Numbered from the stretch's first letter, positions 51,590 through 60,905 are shown. The stretch is 64,000 bases of DNA from Haloechinothrix_A salitolerans (GCF_039544105.1 NZ_BAABLA010000028.1); one strand, 5' to 3'. Numbers and translations: made by a program. The notes: generated by a model from the letters alone, not told the origin.

Positions 51590-53062
51590 GTGTCACCCGA
51601 TGAGCCCCGCGTACCGAACACCGTGCTGATCGCCCTGCGCGAGCGGGGCGGGCTGTCCCAGCAGGACCTGGCTGACGAGTTGACGAACCTTGCCACCCGG
51701 TACGGCAAGCACCCGCAGATCACGCGCAAGACCATCGGCCGATGGGAACGCGGCGAAGTCGTGTGGCCACAGCCCTTCTATCGCCGACTGCTCGCCGAGT
51801 TCTTCGGTTGCGCGGGCGACGAACTCGGTTTCCGCAGGCCGCGCTCTGGCCGACCCGAGCAGGACCAGACCGAGCCTCTTCCCGCGCCGCTCACGTTCGC
51901 CACCGCGCCCGCGACCGCCGAGCCGCATGTCGAGCGCGACCAGGAGGAGTGGCGCCAGGTCCGGTCGGCCTTGGGCAGGCACCGCCGCGATCTCGCGGTG
52001 CTCGCCGAGGCGCTTTACCGCGACCATCGCGTGCCAGGACTGAAGAACACAGGCGTCATCAGCGCGCCGAACTGGATACCTGCCGAGCCTGTCCGGCTGA
52101 ACGAGATCACGCTGACGCTGGACTCCATGGCCGCCGAACCCACGATCACCGGAGAAGAACCCGAGAGCGCCCTGGTTCGCCCGCTGGCCACCATCGACGC
52201 CCGCTACCGCAGCTACCACGACGCCATCCGCGACCTCGCCGCGCCACGCCTGTTCGAGAACCGGCTGTGCTTCCGCCTGCTCGGACTCGACTGGACGCAG
52301 CCGAGCATGCACTTCGGGCAGATGGGCTTCTTCGACGCGGTCGACACCAACGAGGCGCTTGCCCACGAACTCGCCGCCCACCACCTCGCCATCGACAGCG
52401 ACCGGGAAACCGTCATGCCGCGCGCCTCCATGCGACGGCTGACCTTCCGCAAGCTGATCGCAGACCCGTTCGACCTCGGCCGCCGACCTCTCATGGGAGC
52501 GATTGGCACCCTGACCATCAGGGGCGGCGACAGCCCCAGCGTCGTCCTTCACCAGCGTGACTCCGCCAGCGTCGCAGGCGGCGGCGGGATGGCACACCTG
52601 CTGCCCGCGGGCATCTTCCAGCCCTCCTCCGTGATCCCGGCCGCCGTCGCCGCCGACTTCTCGATCTGGCGCAACATCCAGCGTGAGTACGCCGAGGAAC
52701 TGCTGGGCCATGACGAGTACGACGGCTCCGGTAAGCCGATCCGATACGACAAGCTGGAACCGTTCACCACGATGGACGAGGCGGTGCGCGACGGTCACAT
52801 CCGCGTGTTCTGCCTCGGTGTCACGCTCGACGCGCTCACACTTGCCGGCGACATTCTCACCGTCGCGGTCATCGCCCCGGACACCTACGACGAACTATTC
52901 GCCAACGCCGTCGAGACCAACTCGGAGGGCTCCATGCCCGCACGAGCCTTTCCCTTCGAGGAGAACACCCTGACATGGCTCCGCGAGTCCAAGCGCCTCT
53001 CTCCCGGCGCATCGGCGGCGTTGCACCTTGCCTGGAGCAATCGCAAGGTCCTGCTCGACTGA
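51590..53062 (+). CDS. XRE-type regulator with Nudix-like C-terminal domain
   Basis: The 490-residue protein has an N-terminal helix-turn-helix (ALRERGGLSQQDLADELTNL, RKTIGRWERGE). A long C-terminal part contains a Nudix-like segment: GGGGMAHLLPAGIFQPSSV followed by REYAEELLG (about 365-373), close to the REUXEEXG core. Such a domain can bind a nucleotide-linked ligand, as in the unrelated NrtR regulators. It is divergent from the operon's prim-pol gene. I start at GTG 51590 because of the leaderless promoter; GTG 51566 is possible. It probably controls the nucleotide-handling operon. Confidence 0.75.
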   Translation: MSPDEPRVPNTVLIALRERGGLSQQDLADELTNLATRYGKHPQITRKTIGRWERGEVVWPQPFYRRLLAEFFGCAGDELGFRRPRSGRPEQDQTEPLPAPLTFATAPATAEPHVERDQEEWRQVRSALGRHRRDLAVLAEALYRDHRVPGLKNTGVISAPNWIPAEPVRLNEITLTLDSMAAEPTITGEEPESALVRPLATIDARYRSYHDAIRDLAAPRLFENRLCFRLLGLDWTQPSMHFGQMGFFDAVDTNEALAHELAAHHLAIDSDRETVMPRASMRRLTFRKLIADPFDLGRRPLMGAIGTLTIRGGDSPSVVLHQRDSASVAGGGGMAHLLPAGIFQPSSVIPAAVAADFSIWRNIQREYAEELLGHDEYDGSGKPIRYDKLEPFTTMDEAVRDGHIRVFCLGVTLDALTLAGDILTVAVIAPDTYDELFANAVETNSEGSMPARAFPFEENTLTWLRESKRLSPGASAALHLAWSNRKVLLD

Positions 53063-53525
53063 GGCGGTAGCGAGCCAGTCGGTCGGCCAGTGAGCAGGCC
53101 ACCTGTGATTGGCCTGGCCCACCGGCTGCGCATGGTTCACTGTTTCCGCAGTTCATCGACCCTGTTGGCGGGTCGGCGCGTCGTGAGCGCGATGGCCGCG
53201 CACGGCGGCCCCCGAGGCTCGTTGCGGCCCGTGCGGCGGCAGATGGGCTGAGGTAACGGCCTGGTCACAGCGGCGGGGTCGGTGTCCAAAATCGGCCGAA
53301 AAATCGGCCTTCAGTAGTGCAGGGGTTCCTGGCACACTGGAAGGGACGGTCGATCATGGTCACCACTCGCCGAACATCGACGCGACATGATCACCGCACG
53401 GCTGGTCACAGCGAGAGCACGGTTCTGTCACTTTTTGATTACCACTGTCAATTTCGGGGCCGAAATCCGGAGTTGAGGGGTGCCGGGGATCTCTCGGCCG
53501 CTCCGGGTGGAAGGCGGTGGTGATC
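53063..53525. other. Intergenic region upstream of the replication-relaxation gene
   Basis: This 460-base gap has no convincing gene. It contains AGGCCA/TGGCCT inverted repeats near 53096-53116 (a weak terminator candidate after the regulator) and a direct repeat AAAATCGGCC about 14 bases apart near 53288-53312. It may hold control sites for the next gene. Confidence 0.45.
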
Positions 53526-54926
53526 ATGGTGGACAGTGCTGACCGCACTGGCAGTCGTGACGTAGTCGGTGCGGATGGGTTGGCGTCTCGTTCCGCGTCT
53601 GGGTCGGCGGGGGCTCGGCGTTCTGAATCCGCCGACCAAAACGCCGAGGCCGCTGCTACTAACTCCGCTGGTCAGCAGTGGTTTCGGCGGGAACAGGCGG
53701 AAGGCCGACTGAGGAGTGACTCTCACCCATCCACACATCGGGGGCGCGCGGAACGCGGCGGCCGGAGGGCCGGGGAACCCGACGCGGGCCTGTGGTTCCG
53801 TCTGGTCGACCGGGACCGGCGACTGCTGGCCCTGCTGGCCGAGCACAAGGTGCTGACCACCAACCAGATCGCCGCGATCGAGTTCCTGTCGGTGCGCCGC
53901 GCGCAGGACCGGCTGCGGCACCTGCGGGAGCTGGGCGTGGTGTTCGCGTTCCGCGAGTCCTACGTGCGCGGCGGGACGAGCCAGACGCGCTACGCGCTGG
54001 GCTACCTCGGCGCTCGGCTGATCGCCGCGCAGCGCGCGGAGCGCCCGCCCGCGCCGAAGGCGTACACCGAGAGCCTGGAACGGCTGGCGCTGTGGCCGAA
54101 GCTGGATCATCAGCTCGGCGTGAACGACTTCTTCTGCGCCCTGGCCGCGCACCACAATCCCGCCCGGCTGCGCGAGGCGGGCCGCGAGGGTGAGATCAGC
54201 GGGCTGACCCAGTGGTGGTCGGAGAAGCGGTGCACCGAGTTCTTCTGGCGGTACCAGGGCGCAGGTCGGGAGACCCGGCTGCGCCCGGACGGCTACGGCT
54301 GCTGGGAAGAGCACGGGCGCACGGTGCGGTTCTTCCTCGAACACGACACCGGCACCGAATCGCTGACCAAGGTCACGGGCAAGCTCGACGACTACAGCGG
54401 TTTCCCGACCGACGCCTTCGGCGTTCTGCTGTTCTCGGTGCACTCGCCCCGGCGGGAGATCGCCCTGCGGGCGGCGCTGCGCCGCGCGCTCGGTGGTGGA
54501 GATCCTGGGTTCGTGATCGCCACCGCGACCCGCGACGGCAAGACCTTCGGCCACGGGGACGGCCCAGCAGGGCCGGTCTGGGGCCTGTGGACGCCGCGTA
54601 GCGGCGAGAGCGTGTCGCGCCGGTACCGATTGGCGGAGCTGCCCCAACGTGGCCCCTCCGTCGAGCATAGCGCCTCGAACACCGACCAGCCGTTGAACGA
54701 GGCTGCGTTCGACCCGGACGACCGGGAGATGTCGCGCCGCATCCACACAGCTCAGCCCGAACCGGCCGACCCGGCGGGCTATGTGGACGACGATGACGAC
54801 CTCGACGACGTGACGCTCTACGACGACACGGACGATGACGCAGACGATGACAACGTGTACCGCGCACCGATAGCCCCGGCGCGACCGGACACGCAGCGGC
54901 CCCGGCGGACACGCTGGGCCGCCTGA
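53526..54926 (+). CDS. Replication-relaxation family protein
   Basis: The 466-residue protein belongs to the replication-relaxation family of actinomycete plasmids and integrative elements. After a low-complexity N-terminus, residues about 90-340 form the domain: LVDRDRRLLALLAEHKVLTT, NQIAAIEFLSVRRAQDRLRH as a winged helix-turn-helix, then FFLEHDTGTESLTKVTGKL. The C-terminus is strongly acidic (DDDDDLDDVTLYDDTDDD). It probably binds the element's origin. An iteron-like array lies 200 bases downstream. The start is one of three closely spaced GTG/ATG codons. Confidence 0.85.
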   Translation: MVDSADRTGSRDVVGADGLASRSASGSAGARRSESADQNAEAAATNSAGQQWFRREQAEGRLRSDSHPSTHRGRAERGGRRAGEPDAGLWFRLVDRDRRLLALLAEHKVLTTNQIAAIEFLSVRRAQDRLRHLRELGVVFAFRESYVRGGTSQTRYALGYLGARLIAAQRAERPPAPKAYTESLERLALWPKLDHQLGVNDFFCALAAHHNPARLREAGREGEISGLTQWWSEKRCTEFFWRYQGAGRETRLRPDGYGCWEEHGRTVRFFLEHDTGTESLTKVTGKLDDYSGFPTDAFGVLLFSVHSPRREIALRAALRRALGGGDPGFVIATATRDGKTFGHGDGPAGPVWGLWTPRSGESVSRRYRLAELPQRGPSVEHSASNTDQPLNEAAFDPDDREMSRRIHTAQPEPADPAGYVDDDDDLDDVTLYDDTDDDADDDNVYRAPIAPARPDTQRPRRTRWAA

Positions 54927-55123
54927 AGCCCTCTCCCCGCGCGGGTTCCCGCACGCTTTCGCCTGCCCGAAAGGAGGTGACCGACGATGACCTGATCCCG
55001 TGAGAACGACAGCGATGACGGCCGCGCCGGTCCGTTTTGGCTTCGGCCCGCCGTTCTCTTGCACAGCAGGGAAATCTGAACCCGTTGTACGTCGAGCTGT
55101 CCACTCGCGGTCCCGCACCTGAC

Positions 55124-55244
55124 GAGACCACACCGAGACACGGAGACGAGCCGAGACGAGCCACCGAGACCACGACGAGACCAGCGAGACACCCAGTCCC
55201 GCACCGAGTCTCGCGGTCCCGGCGGCGGTCTCGCCGAATGTCTC
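55124..55244. repeat. Iteron-like GAGAC array with inverted GTCTC sites
   Basis: GAGAC starts at 55124, 55135, 55143, 55153, 55166, 55177 and 55186, roughly one helical turn apart. It is followed by the reverse complement GTCTC at 55208, 55228 and 55240. The array lies in the 618-base non-coding gap after the replication-relaxation gene. I infer a replication origin or transfer origin. No other gene is seen in this gap. Confidence 0.6.
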
Positions 55245-55544
55245 GGGTGGACAGTGGGAAGGGTTCAGTCAACCGGTGATCGCTGGCCCCGATGAGTGCT
55301 ACGGCAGTCGGGGAGTCGAAGCGGCACAATGGTTGGAGCAGTTCAGACCCAGCCGGTTCTTGAATCGCGCGTAGCGGCGCGGCCATCACCCCCACCACGA
55401 ACCCTCTACTGTGGAGGCTTCCGGGGTGCTGGTGACCAGAGAGCCGGCGGGTCCTGCTGATCGACGGTTGCCCAGTCACCGCCCGACAGCCGCCCGCGAC
55501 CTCCAGCCATCGAGTGCGGGCTCGCGGGCCACCCGAGGTGCACC

Positions 55545-55787
55545 ATGCCCCAGCACACACCCGACCACACCGAACACGACGCCGACAACGGTGGCGATGA
55601 CGCCACCGTGCTCCCGTTCCGCCCCACACGATCAGCCACACAGGACACCTGGCGCGTGGAGCGGATCGACACCGAACCGATGACCGCCCAGCAATACGAC
55701 CTCGCCGTCACCACCCTGGCCACACTCATCGGCCAATGGCGCAACAACCAGGAGAACCGCAAGGAGGGCAACGAAAAAGCCGCATAG
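55545..55787 (+). CDS. Small element protein upstream of the integrase
   Basis: The 80-residue hydrophilic protein has an acidic N-terminus, WRVERIDTEPMTAQQYDLAV, TTLATLIGQWRNNQ and a charged end (NRKEGNEKAA). Short proteins with a YDLAVTTLATLI-type helix commonly precede serine integrases in actinomycete elements; their role is unknown, possibly directionality control. The ATG is weakly supported by upstream sequence. The IS630 element separates it from the integrase it probably accompanied. Confidence 0.6.
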   Translation: MPQHTPDHTEHDADNGGDDATVLPFRPTRSATQDTWRVERIDTEPMTAQQYDLAVTTLATLIGQWRNNQENRKEGNEKAA

Positions 55788-55890
55788 AACGACGCTTTTC
55801 CGCTTCCCTTACCGCGCTTGATGAGCGATAATGGAAGCACGACACACCGCCCGTGAGCTGCGGTTTTAAGTCGACGTTGGTAGTGATCTA

Positions 55891-57026
55891 GTGTTCTGAA
55901 CCTCAAATTGGTTATCAATGTGTAGATTTGTCCCATGTCGAGAATGGGACGGCCGACTGTGCGCCTGGAGCTGACCGAGGACGAGCGCGAGACGCTGGTG
56001 CGTTGGTCGCGTCGAGCCTCGTCCTCGCAGGCTTTGGCGCTGCGGTCGCGGATTGTGCTGGCGTGTGCCGAGCCGGAGGCCACGGACGGGTCGGTCGCCG
56101 CCGCGATGCAGGTGTCGCGGCCGACGGTGGCCAGGTGGCGCAAGCGGTTCGCGGCCAGGCGGTTGCAAGGCTTGTGCGACGAACCGCGACCCGGCCGGCC
56201 GCCGTCGATCACCATCGACCGGATCGAGGATGTGGTGATTACGACCCTGGAGCAGACGCCCGAGAATGCCACGCACTGGTCGCGGGCATCGATGGCCAAG
56301 CACTCGGGCTTGTCCAAGACGACGATTGGCCGGATCTGGAACCGGTTCGACCTCAAACCGCACGTGGCAGACACCTTCAAGATCAGCAACGATCCGCTGT
56401 TCTTCGACAAGGTCGTGGACGTCGTCGGGCTCTACCTGGATCCGCCCGTCGGCGCGATCGTGCTGTGCGTCGACGAGAAGAGCCAGATCCAGGCCCTGGA
56501 CCGGTCGGCCCCGGTGCTGCCGATGATGCCGGGCATGCCCGAGCGGCGCACTCACGACTACGTCCGGCACGGCGTCACCACGCTGTTCGCCGCTTTCGAC
56601 ACCGCCACCGGCGAGGTCATCACCGCCATCCACCGACGTCACCGCACCACCGAGTTCCGCAAGTTCCTCAACCGGATCGACCGCGAAGTACCCGACGACC
56701 TCGACGTCCATTTGATCTGCGACAACTATCAGACACACAAGACCCCCGAGATCAAACGGTGGCTGGAAAAACACCCCCGATTCCACATCCACTACACCCC
56801 CACCTACAGCAGTTGGCTCAACCAAGTCGAGCGCTGGTTCGCCTACCTAACCGGCCAGCTGCTGCAGCGCGGCGTGCACAAGAACCTCCAAGCGCTGGAA
56901 CGGGACCTGCGCAACTGGGTGGACACCTGGAACGCCGAGCCCAAACCGTTCGTCTGGACCAAGACCGCCGAAGAAATCCTCGGCAAACTCGGCCGACTTT
57001 GTGAACGCATTTCAAGATCGGGACAC
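55891..57026 (+). mobile_element. IS630-family element, about 1136 bp
   Basis: Ends read inward GTGTTCTGAACCTCAAAT and GTGTCCCGATCTTGAAAT, imperfect inverted repeats. TA flanks both sides (55889-55890, 57027-57028), the target of IS630/Tc1-mariner elements. It sits between the small element gene and the integrase. Confidence 0.85.
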
Positions 57027-57029
57027 TAG
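55935..57029 (+). CDS. IS630-family transposase
   Basis: The 364-residue protein has an N-terminal helix-turn-helix (VAAAMQVSRPTVARWRKRFA), a second one (MAKHSGLSKTTIGRIWNRF) and the DDE triad in LCVDEKSQIQALDR, LICDNYQTHKTPEI and SSWLNQVERWFAYLTG. It appears intact. Its stop codon TAG uses the TA target duplication plus the next base, so termination depends on the insertion site. The start is at MSRMGRPTVR; a second ATG is three codons on. Confidence 0.93.
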   Translation: MSRMGRPTVRLELTEDERETLVRWSRRASSSQALALRSRIVLACAEPEATDGSVAAAMQVSRPTVARWRKRFAARRLQGLCDEPRPGRPPSITIDRIEDVVITTLEQTPENATHWSRASMAKHSGLSKTTIGRIWNRFDLKPHVADTFKISNDPLFFDKVVDVVGLYLDPPVGAIVLCVDEKSQIQALDRSAPVLPMMPGMPERRTHDYVRHGVTTLFAAFDTATGEVITAIHRRHRTTEFRKFLNRIDREVPDDLDVHLICDNYQTHKTPEIKRWLEKHPRFHIHYTPTYSSWLNQVERWFAYLTGQLLQRGVHKNLQALERDLRNWVDTWNAEPKPFVWTKTAEEILGKLGRLCERISRSGH

Positions 57030-57042
57030 TAGCCGCGTAGTC

Positions 57043-57079
57043 GCCCTGTAGTTAGCCGAAGAAACGGCCACTACAGGGC
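57043..57079. promoter_or_regulatory. Long hairpin between IS630 and the integrase
   Basis: GCCCTGTAGT (57043-57052) pairs perfectly with ACTACAGGGC (57070-57079), and an inner GCCG/CGGC stem (57055-57058, 57065-57068) closes a six-base loop. It is 33 bases upstream of the integrase start. It may be an operator, a terminator or a recombination-control site. Confidence 0.55.
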
Positions 57080-57111
57080 ACGCGGAAATACCAACCAAGG
57101 GGGTCGGAATA

Positions 57112-58743
57112 ATGGCGCGATCCACGACCGCGCAACGCACCAAGAAAGCCGCAATGACCACACTCGGCGACGACGTGCGGGTGGGAATCTACGTGCGGCG
57201 CTCCACCGACGACGAGCACCAGCCCTACTCGATCGAAGCCCAAGACACCCGCCTGGACGCCTACATCGGCTCCCAGCCCGGCTGGCGGCTCGTGGCACGG
57301 TTCCCCGACGACGCCTCCGGCGCCACCACCGAACGCGACGGACTGCAACGCGCGCTCGCCGCCGCCCGCGCGGGACTGATCGACGTGCTGCTCGTCTACC
57401 GAGTCGACCGGTTCTCCCGCAACCTGCGGGACATGGTGATGCTGCTCGACGAACTCGACCAAGCCGGAGTCGTGTTCCGATCGGCGACCGAGCCCTTCGA
57501 CACCTCCACCCCAATGGGCCGCATGCTCGTGCAGATGCTCGGCATGTTCGCCCAGTTCGAACGCGACACCATCATCGACCGCGTCATCGCCGGGATGGAA
57601 CGCAAGCACGCCAAGGGAAAGTGGAAGGGCGGCAAACGCCCCTTCGGCTACCAGGTCGACAAGACCACCCACACACTGATCGTCGACCAGCACGAGGCGG
57701 TGATCGTGCGGCTGATCTTCGACCTCTACACCAAAGACCGGCTCGGCTCCCGCGCCATCGCCAAGATCCTCAACGACCGGGGCCACCGCACCAGCTCCGG
57801 CGGCAAGTGGTCCGGCTACCAAGTCATCCGCGCCCTCAACAACCGCGTCTACCTCGGTGAACTGACGTTCCGGGAGACCACCGTGACCGACACCCACGCA
57901 CCCATCATCGACCTCACCCGATGGGAGCAAGCCCAAGCCATCCTCGACGCACGCGGCGAATCCCACGCCCACCGGGCCGCGTCCGGCTCCGACTACGTGC
58001 TCACCGGCCGCCTGCGCTGCCCGAAGTGCGGCAAGGCCATGATCGGCACCCGCGCCACCGGCCGGAACCGCACCTACCGCTACTACACCTGCTGGAACCT
58101 CGCCAGGTACGACGCCAGCAAGTGCGACTTCCGCCGGCTCAACGCCGACGCCGTCGACGCGGCCGTCCTGGACGCGCTGACCACCTTCTACCGCACCCGG
58201 CACGACCTCATCGCCGACGCCATCACCCACGAACAGAAGCAACATCGGGCCGCGCACGCCGACCGGCACGCCGAACTCGCCACGGTCGAGAGCGAGATGA
58301 CCAAGACCGGGGTGGCTATCGCCCGGTACCTGACCGCGTTCGAGCGCGGCACCATGGACGAGGAGCTGGTCGCCGACCGGCTCACCGAGCTGCGCGCCAA
58401 GAGCAAGCAACTCCGCGTCCGCCGCGACGAGCTGACTCTCGCGCTGGACGATGAGCCCGCCATGCCGGAGCCCGCTACCCTGGCGGCGGTGGCCGATCAG
58501 ATCGCCGAGATCATCACCAGCGGCACCCACAACCAGATCAAGGCACTCGTCGAAGCCCTGGTCGCCAAGGTCACCATCACCGGCCCCGACCGGCTCATCC
58601 CGGTCTTCCGCATCCCCCAACCCCGCAACAACGACGGGGCCGCCCCCGCCCTACCAGCGGAAACGGCGCCGAACGGAGTGGTTCGCACAATGACTAAATC
58701 GGTGGGCCGGGCGGGACTCGAACCCGCGGCCAAGGGATTATGA
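57112..58743 (+). CDS. Serine integrase ending inside the tRNA-Met gene
   Basis: The 543-residue large serine recombinase is complete. The resolvase domain has Ser31 in GIYVRRST, then RFSRNLRDMVMLLDELDQAG and QMLGMFAQFERDTI. The recombinase domain, a zinc ribbon (CPKCGKAM, then CWNLARYDASKC) and a coiled coil follow. The last 13 codons (from VGRAGLEPAAKGL) are complementary to the 3' half of the tRNA gene, and the stop lies at the anticodon. This marks the right attachment end of the element. The ATG follows AAGGGGG at good spacing; an internal ATG at 57154 is possible. Confidence 0.93.
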   Translation: MARSTTAQRTKKAAMTTLGDDVRVGIYVRRSTDDEHQPYSIEAQDTRLDAYIGSQPGWRLVARFPDDASGATTERDGLQRALAAARAGLIDVLLVYRVDRFSRNLRDMVMLLDELDQAGVVFRSATEPFDTSTPMGRMLVQMLGMFAQFERDTIIDRVIAGMERKHAKGKWKGGKRPFGYQVDKTTHTLIVDQHEAVIVRLIFDLYTKDRLGSRAIAKILNDRGHRTSSGGKWSGYQVIRALNNRVYLGELTFRETTVTDTHAPIIDLTRWEQAQAILDARGESHAHRAASGSDYVLTGRLRCPKCGKAMIGTRATGRNRTYRYYTCWNLARYDASKCDFRRLNADAVDAAVLDALTTFYRTRHDLIADAITHEQKQHRAAHADRHAELATVESEMTKTGVAIARYLTAFERGTMDEELVADRLTELRAKSKQLRVRRDELTLALDDEPAMPEPATLAAVADQIAEIITSGTHNQIKALVEALVAKVTITGPDRLIPVFRIPQPRNNDGAAPALPAETAPNGVVRTMTKSVGRAGLEPAAKGL

Positions 58744-58776
58744 GTCCCCTGCTCTAACCTACTGAGCTACCGGCCC
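58703..58776 (-). tRNA. tRNA-Met (CAU), element attachment site
   Basis: The 74-nucleotide cloverleaf has acceptor arm GGGCCGG/CCGGCCC, D arm GCTC/GAGC, anticodon loop CTCATAA with anticodon CAU, and T arm GCGGG-TTCGAGT-CCCGC. Discriminator is A and CCA is not encoded. The paired first base rules out the initiator form. Elongator Met is most likely; the lysidine-type Ile(CAU) cannot be excluded from sequence alone. Its 3' half overlaps the integrase end. Confidence 0.93.
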
Positions 58777-59046
58777 TTCTGATCGCTCAGCCTACGCAGA
58801 CGGCGCGGGGGCCCGCATACCACCCCGTGTGTTCGCGGCGCGCTGACCAGCCTGGGGTCATTCTCGGGCGGGCTTTCACACGGGCGCATGTCATTGGGCG
58901 AAATGGTGTCACACGATCATCGCGCGTTCGGCGGAACGACCGCGTCCACATGGTGGTATATCTGCAAATAGTGCGTAACGGATTGGCGCGTGGGGGTGAC
59001 AAGTGGGTGAGGCATCGGGGCCGTCCGCGTGCGAGGAGGAATGGTG

Positions 59047-59442
59047 ATGCTCGTCGAAGCTCGCGTGCTCGGCCGGTCCCACGCCGTGGTTGAGCCACAC
59101 GAGTTCGCCTACGAGCCTCGCCAGCCGGTCACGTTGCGGCAGCTCATCGCCGACGTCGTACGCGGGGAGGTCGGCTCGGAACTCGACCCTGAACGGCTGC
59201 GACGGTTCCTGCGAGTGCTCGCGGCGGAGCACATCGACAACCAACGGGAGACCCCGGTCAACGGCTCGCGTTGTGGGCAAATCGACGTCGATGAGGTGGT
59301 GCGTGCCGCCATCGACGGCTTCGAGCACGGGTTCTACTACGTCTTCATCGGTGACCAGCAGTACGAGAACCTGGATCAGCCGGTGCCGATCGAGGCGGGG
59401 ACACGGGTGCGGTTCGTGCGGCTCGTGCCCCTCGAGGATTGA
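59047..59442 (+). CDS. Conserved hypothetical protein
   Basis: The 131-residue soluble protein (VEARVLGRSHAVVEPHEFAY, VTLRQLIADVVRGEV, then DGFEHGFYYVFIGDQQYENL and RVRFVRLVPLED) has the beta-rich look of a ubiquitin-like or MoaD-like fold. That is only an impression. I start at ATG 59047, seven bases after GAGGAGG, rather than the ATG at 59041 next to it. It is the first gene past the tRNA, 46 bases before the amidase and in the same direction. Confidence 0.65.
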   Translation: MLVEARVLGRSHAVVEPHEFAYEPRQPVTLRQLIADVVRGEVGSELDPERLRRFLRVLAAEHIDNQRETPVNGSRCGQIDVDEVVRAAIDGFEHGFYYVFIGDQQYENLDQPVPIEAGTRVRFVRLVPLED

Positions 59443-59488
59443 CCAGGCGGCCCGACCAGCGAGCCCGACCGCCGAGACAATGCCTGTC

Positions 59489-60892
59489 ATGGACACCCAG
59501 GAACTCATGTACGCGGGCCTCGCGAAGCAGGCGCACCTCGTGGCGACTGGCGAGGTCAGCTCCCTTGAGCTGACCGAGGCGGTGCTGGCCAGGATCAATC
59601 GACTCAACCCCGAGCTGAACGCCTTCCGCACCGTGCTCGCGGACGCCGCGCTCGCGGAGGCGGCACGGCTGGACGACGTCCCCGCCGGCGAGCGCGGGCC
59701 GCTGCACGGCGTGCCGGTCGCGATCAAGGACGAGATCGACGTCGAAGGCGCGGTCACCACGTTCGGCGGCCTTGCCAACCGGACGCCGGCTACGGCTGAC
59801 GCGGAAGTCGTGCGCAAACTGCGTGTCGCGGGCGCTGTCATCGTCGGCAAAACCACGATGCCTGAGTTCGGCCAGTGGCCGTTCACGGAGTCTGCCGCGT
59901 ATGGCGCCACCCGCAACCCGTGGGACACCACGCGTACCCCCGGTGGCTCCAGCGGTGGCTCCGCGGCCGCCGTCGCGTCGGGAATGGTCGCGGCGGCGCT
60001 CGGCGGCGACGGTGGTGGCTCCATCCGCATCCCGTCGGCGTGCTGCGGACTGTTCGGGCTCAAACCGCAGCGCGGCAGGGTGTCCACCGCGCCGCACCGC
60101 GACCTGTGGCTCACGCTGGGGACCTCCGGCCCGCTGACCCGCGGCGTCGCCGACAGTGCGTTGTTCTACGACGCCATCAGGGGCACCGTCGACGTCGACC
60201 GCTGGCACGCCGAGGAACCGCGGATGACCTTCGCCGAGGCAGCGGCGACCCCGCCCGGCAAGCTGCGGATCGGCTACTCCGCTACCCCGGCCGTGCGCGG
60301 CCTGCGCCCCGAGGCCCAGCACGTCGCCGCGCTGGCGGACACCGCGGCCGCGTTGCGCGAACTCGGCCACGACGTCCGCGAGATCCACCCGCGCTACCCG
60401 GACGCCACCGCGATGTTCACGCCGCAGTACTACGGCGGTGTGCGCGACGAGGCGAAGCTGGTCGAGCGGCCCGACCTGCTGGAGCGGCGCACCAAGCAGA
60501 CCCTGGCGCTGGCCAAGCTCATGCCGGAGCGGGCCATCCAGTGGTCGGTCGCCAACACCGACCGGTTCGCCGCCAAGGTCAACCGGATCTTCGACGACGT
60601 CGACCTGCTGCTGACCCCGACCATCGCGCACCGACCCCGCCGCATTGGTGCGCTGGACGGCGCGAACACCCTGACCGCACAGCTACGTGCGCTGCCGATG
60701 ATCGCCTACACCGCGCTGTGGAACGTCGCTGGCAACCCGGCCGCAGCCGTGCCAGCCGGGTTCGGCGCCGACGGCTTGCCGCTGTCGGTGCAACTCGTCG
60801 GCAGGCCACACGACGAGGTGAGCATTCTGCGGGTCGCCGCCCAGCTGGAAACGGCACGTCCCTGGGCACACCACCGGCCCTCGCTCGGCTGA
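59489..60892 (+). CDS. Amidase-signature family enzyme
   Basis: The 467-residue amidase has the catalytic lysine in GVPVAIKDEID, the serine-rich signature TPGGSSGGSAAAVASGMVAA with the second catalytic serine, and DGGGSIRIPSACCGLFGLKP with the nucleophile serine. It hydrolyses carboxamides. The substrate is unknown; GatA function is unlikely without GatB/GatC. ATG 59489 is chosen (TQELMYAGLAKQ); ATG 59480 is possible. A strong stem-loop follows 13 bases after the stop. Confidence 0.92.
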   Translation: MDTQELMYAGLAKQAHLVATGEVSSLELTEAVLARINRLNPELNAFRTVLADAALAEAARLDDVPAGERGPLHGVPVAIKDEIDVEGAVTTFGGLANRTPATADAEVVRKLRVAGAVIVGKTTMPEFGQWPFTESAAYGATRNPWDTTRTPGGSSGGSAAAVASGMVAAALGGDGGGSIRIPSACCGLFGLKPQRGRVSTAPHRDLWLTLGTSGPLTRGVADSALFYDAIRGTVDVDRWHAEEPRMTFAEAAATPPGKLRIGYSATPAVRGLRPEAQHVAALADTAAALRELGHDVREIHPRYPDATAMFTPQYYGGVRDEAKLVERPDLLERRTKQTLALAKLMPERAIQWSVANTDRFAAKVNRIFDDVDLLLTPTIAHRPRRIGALDGANTLTAQLRALPMIAYTALWNVAGNPAAAVPAGFGADGLPLSVQLVGRPHDEVSILRVAAQLETARPWAHHRPSLG

Positions 60893-60905
60893 GCGTGCCT
60901 TGGCC

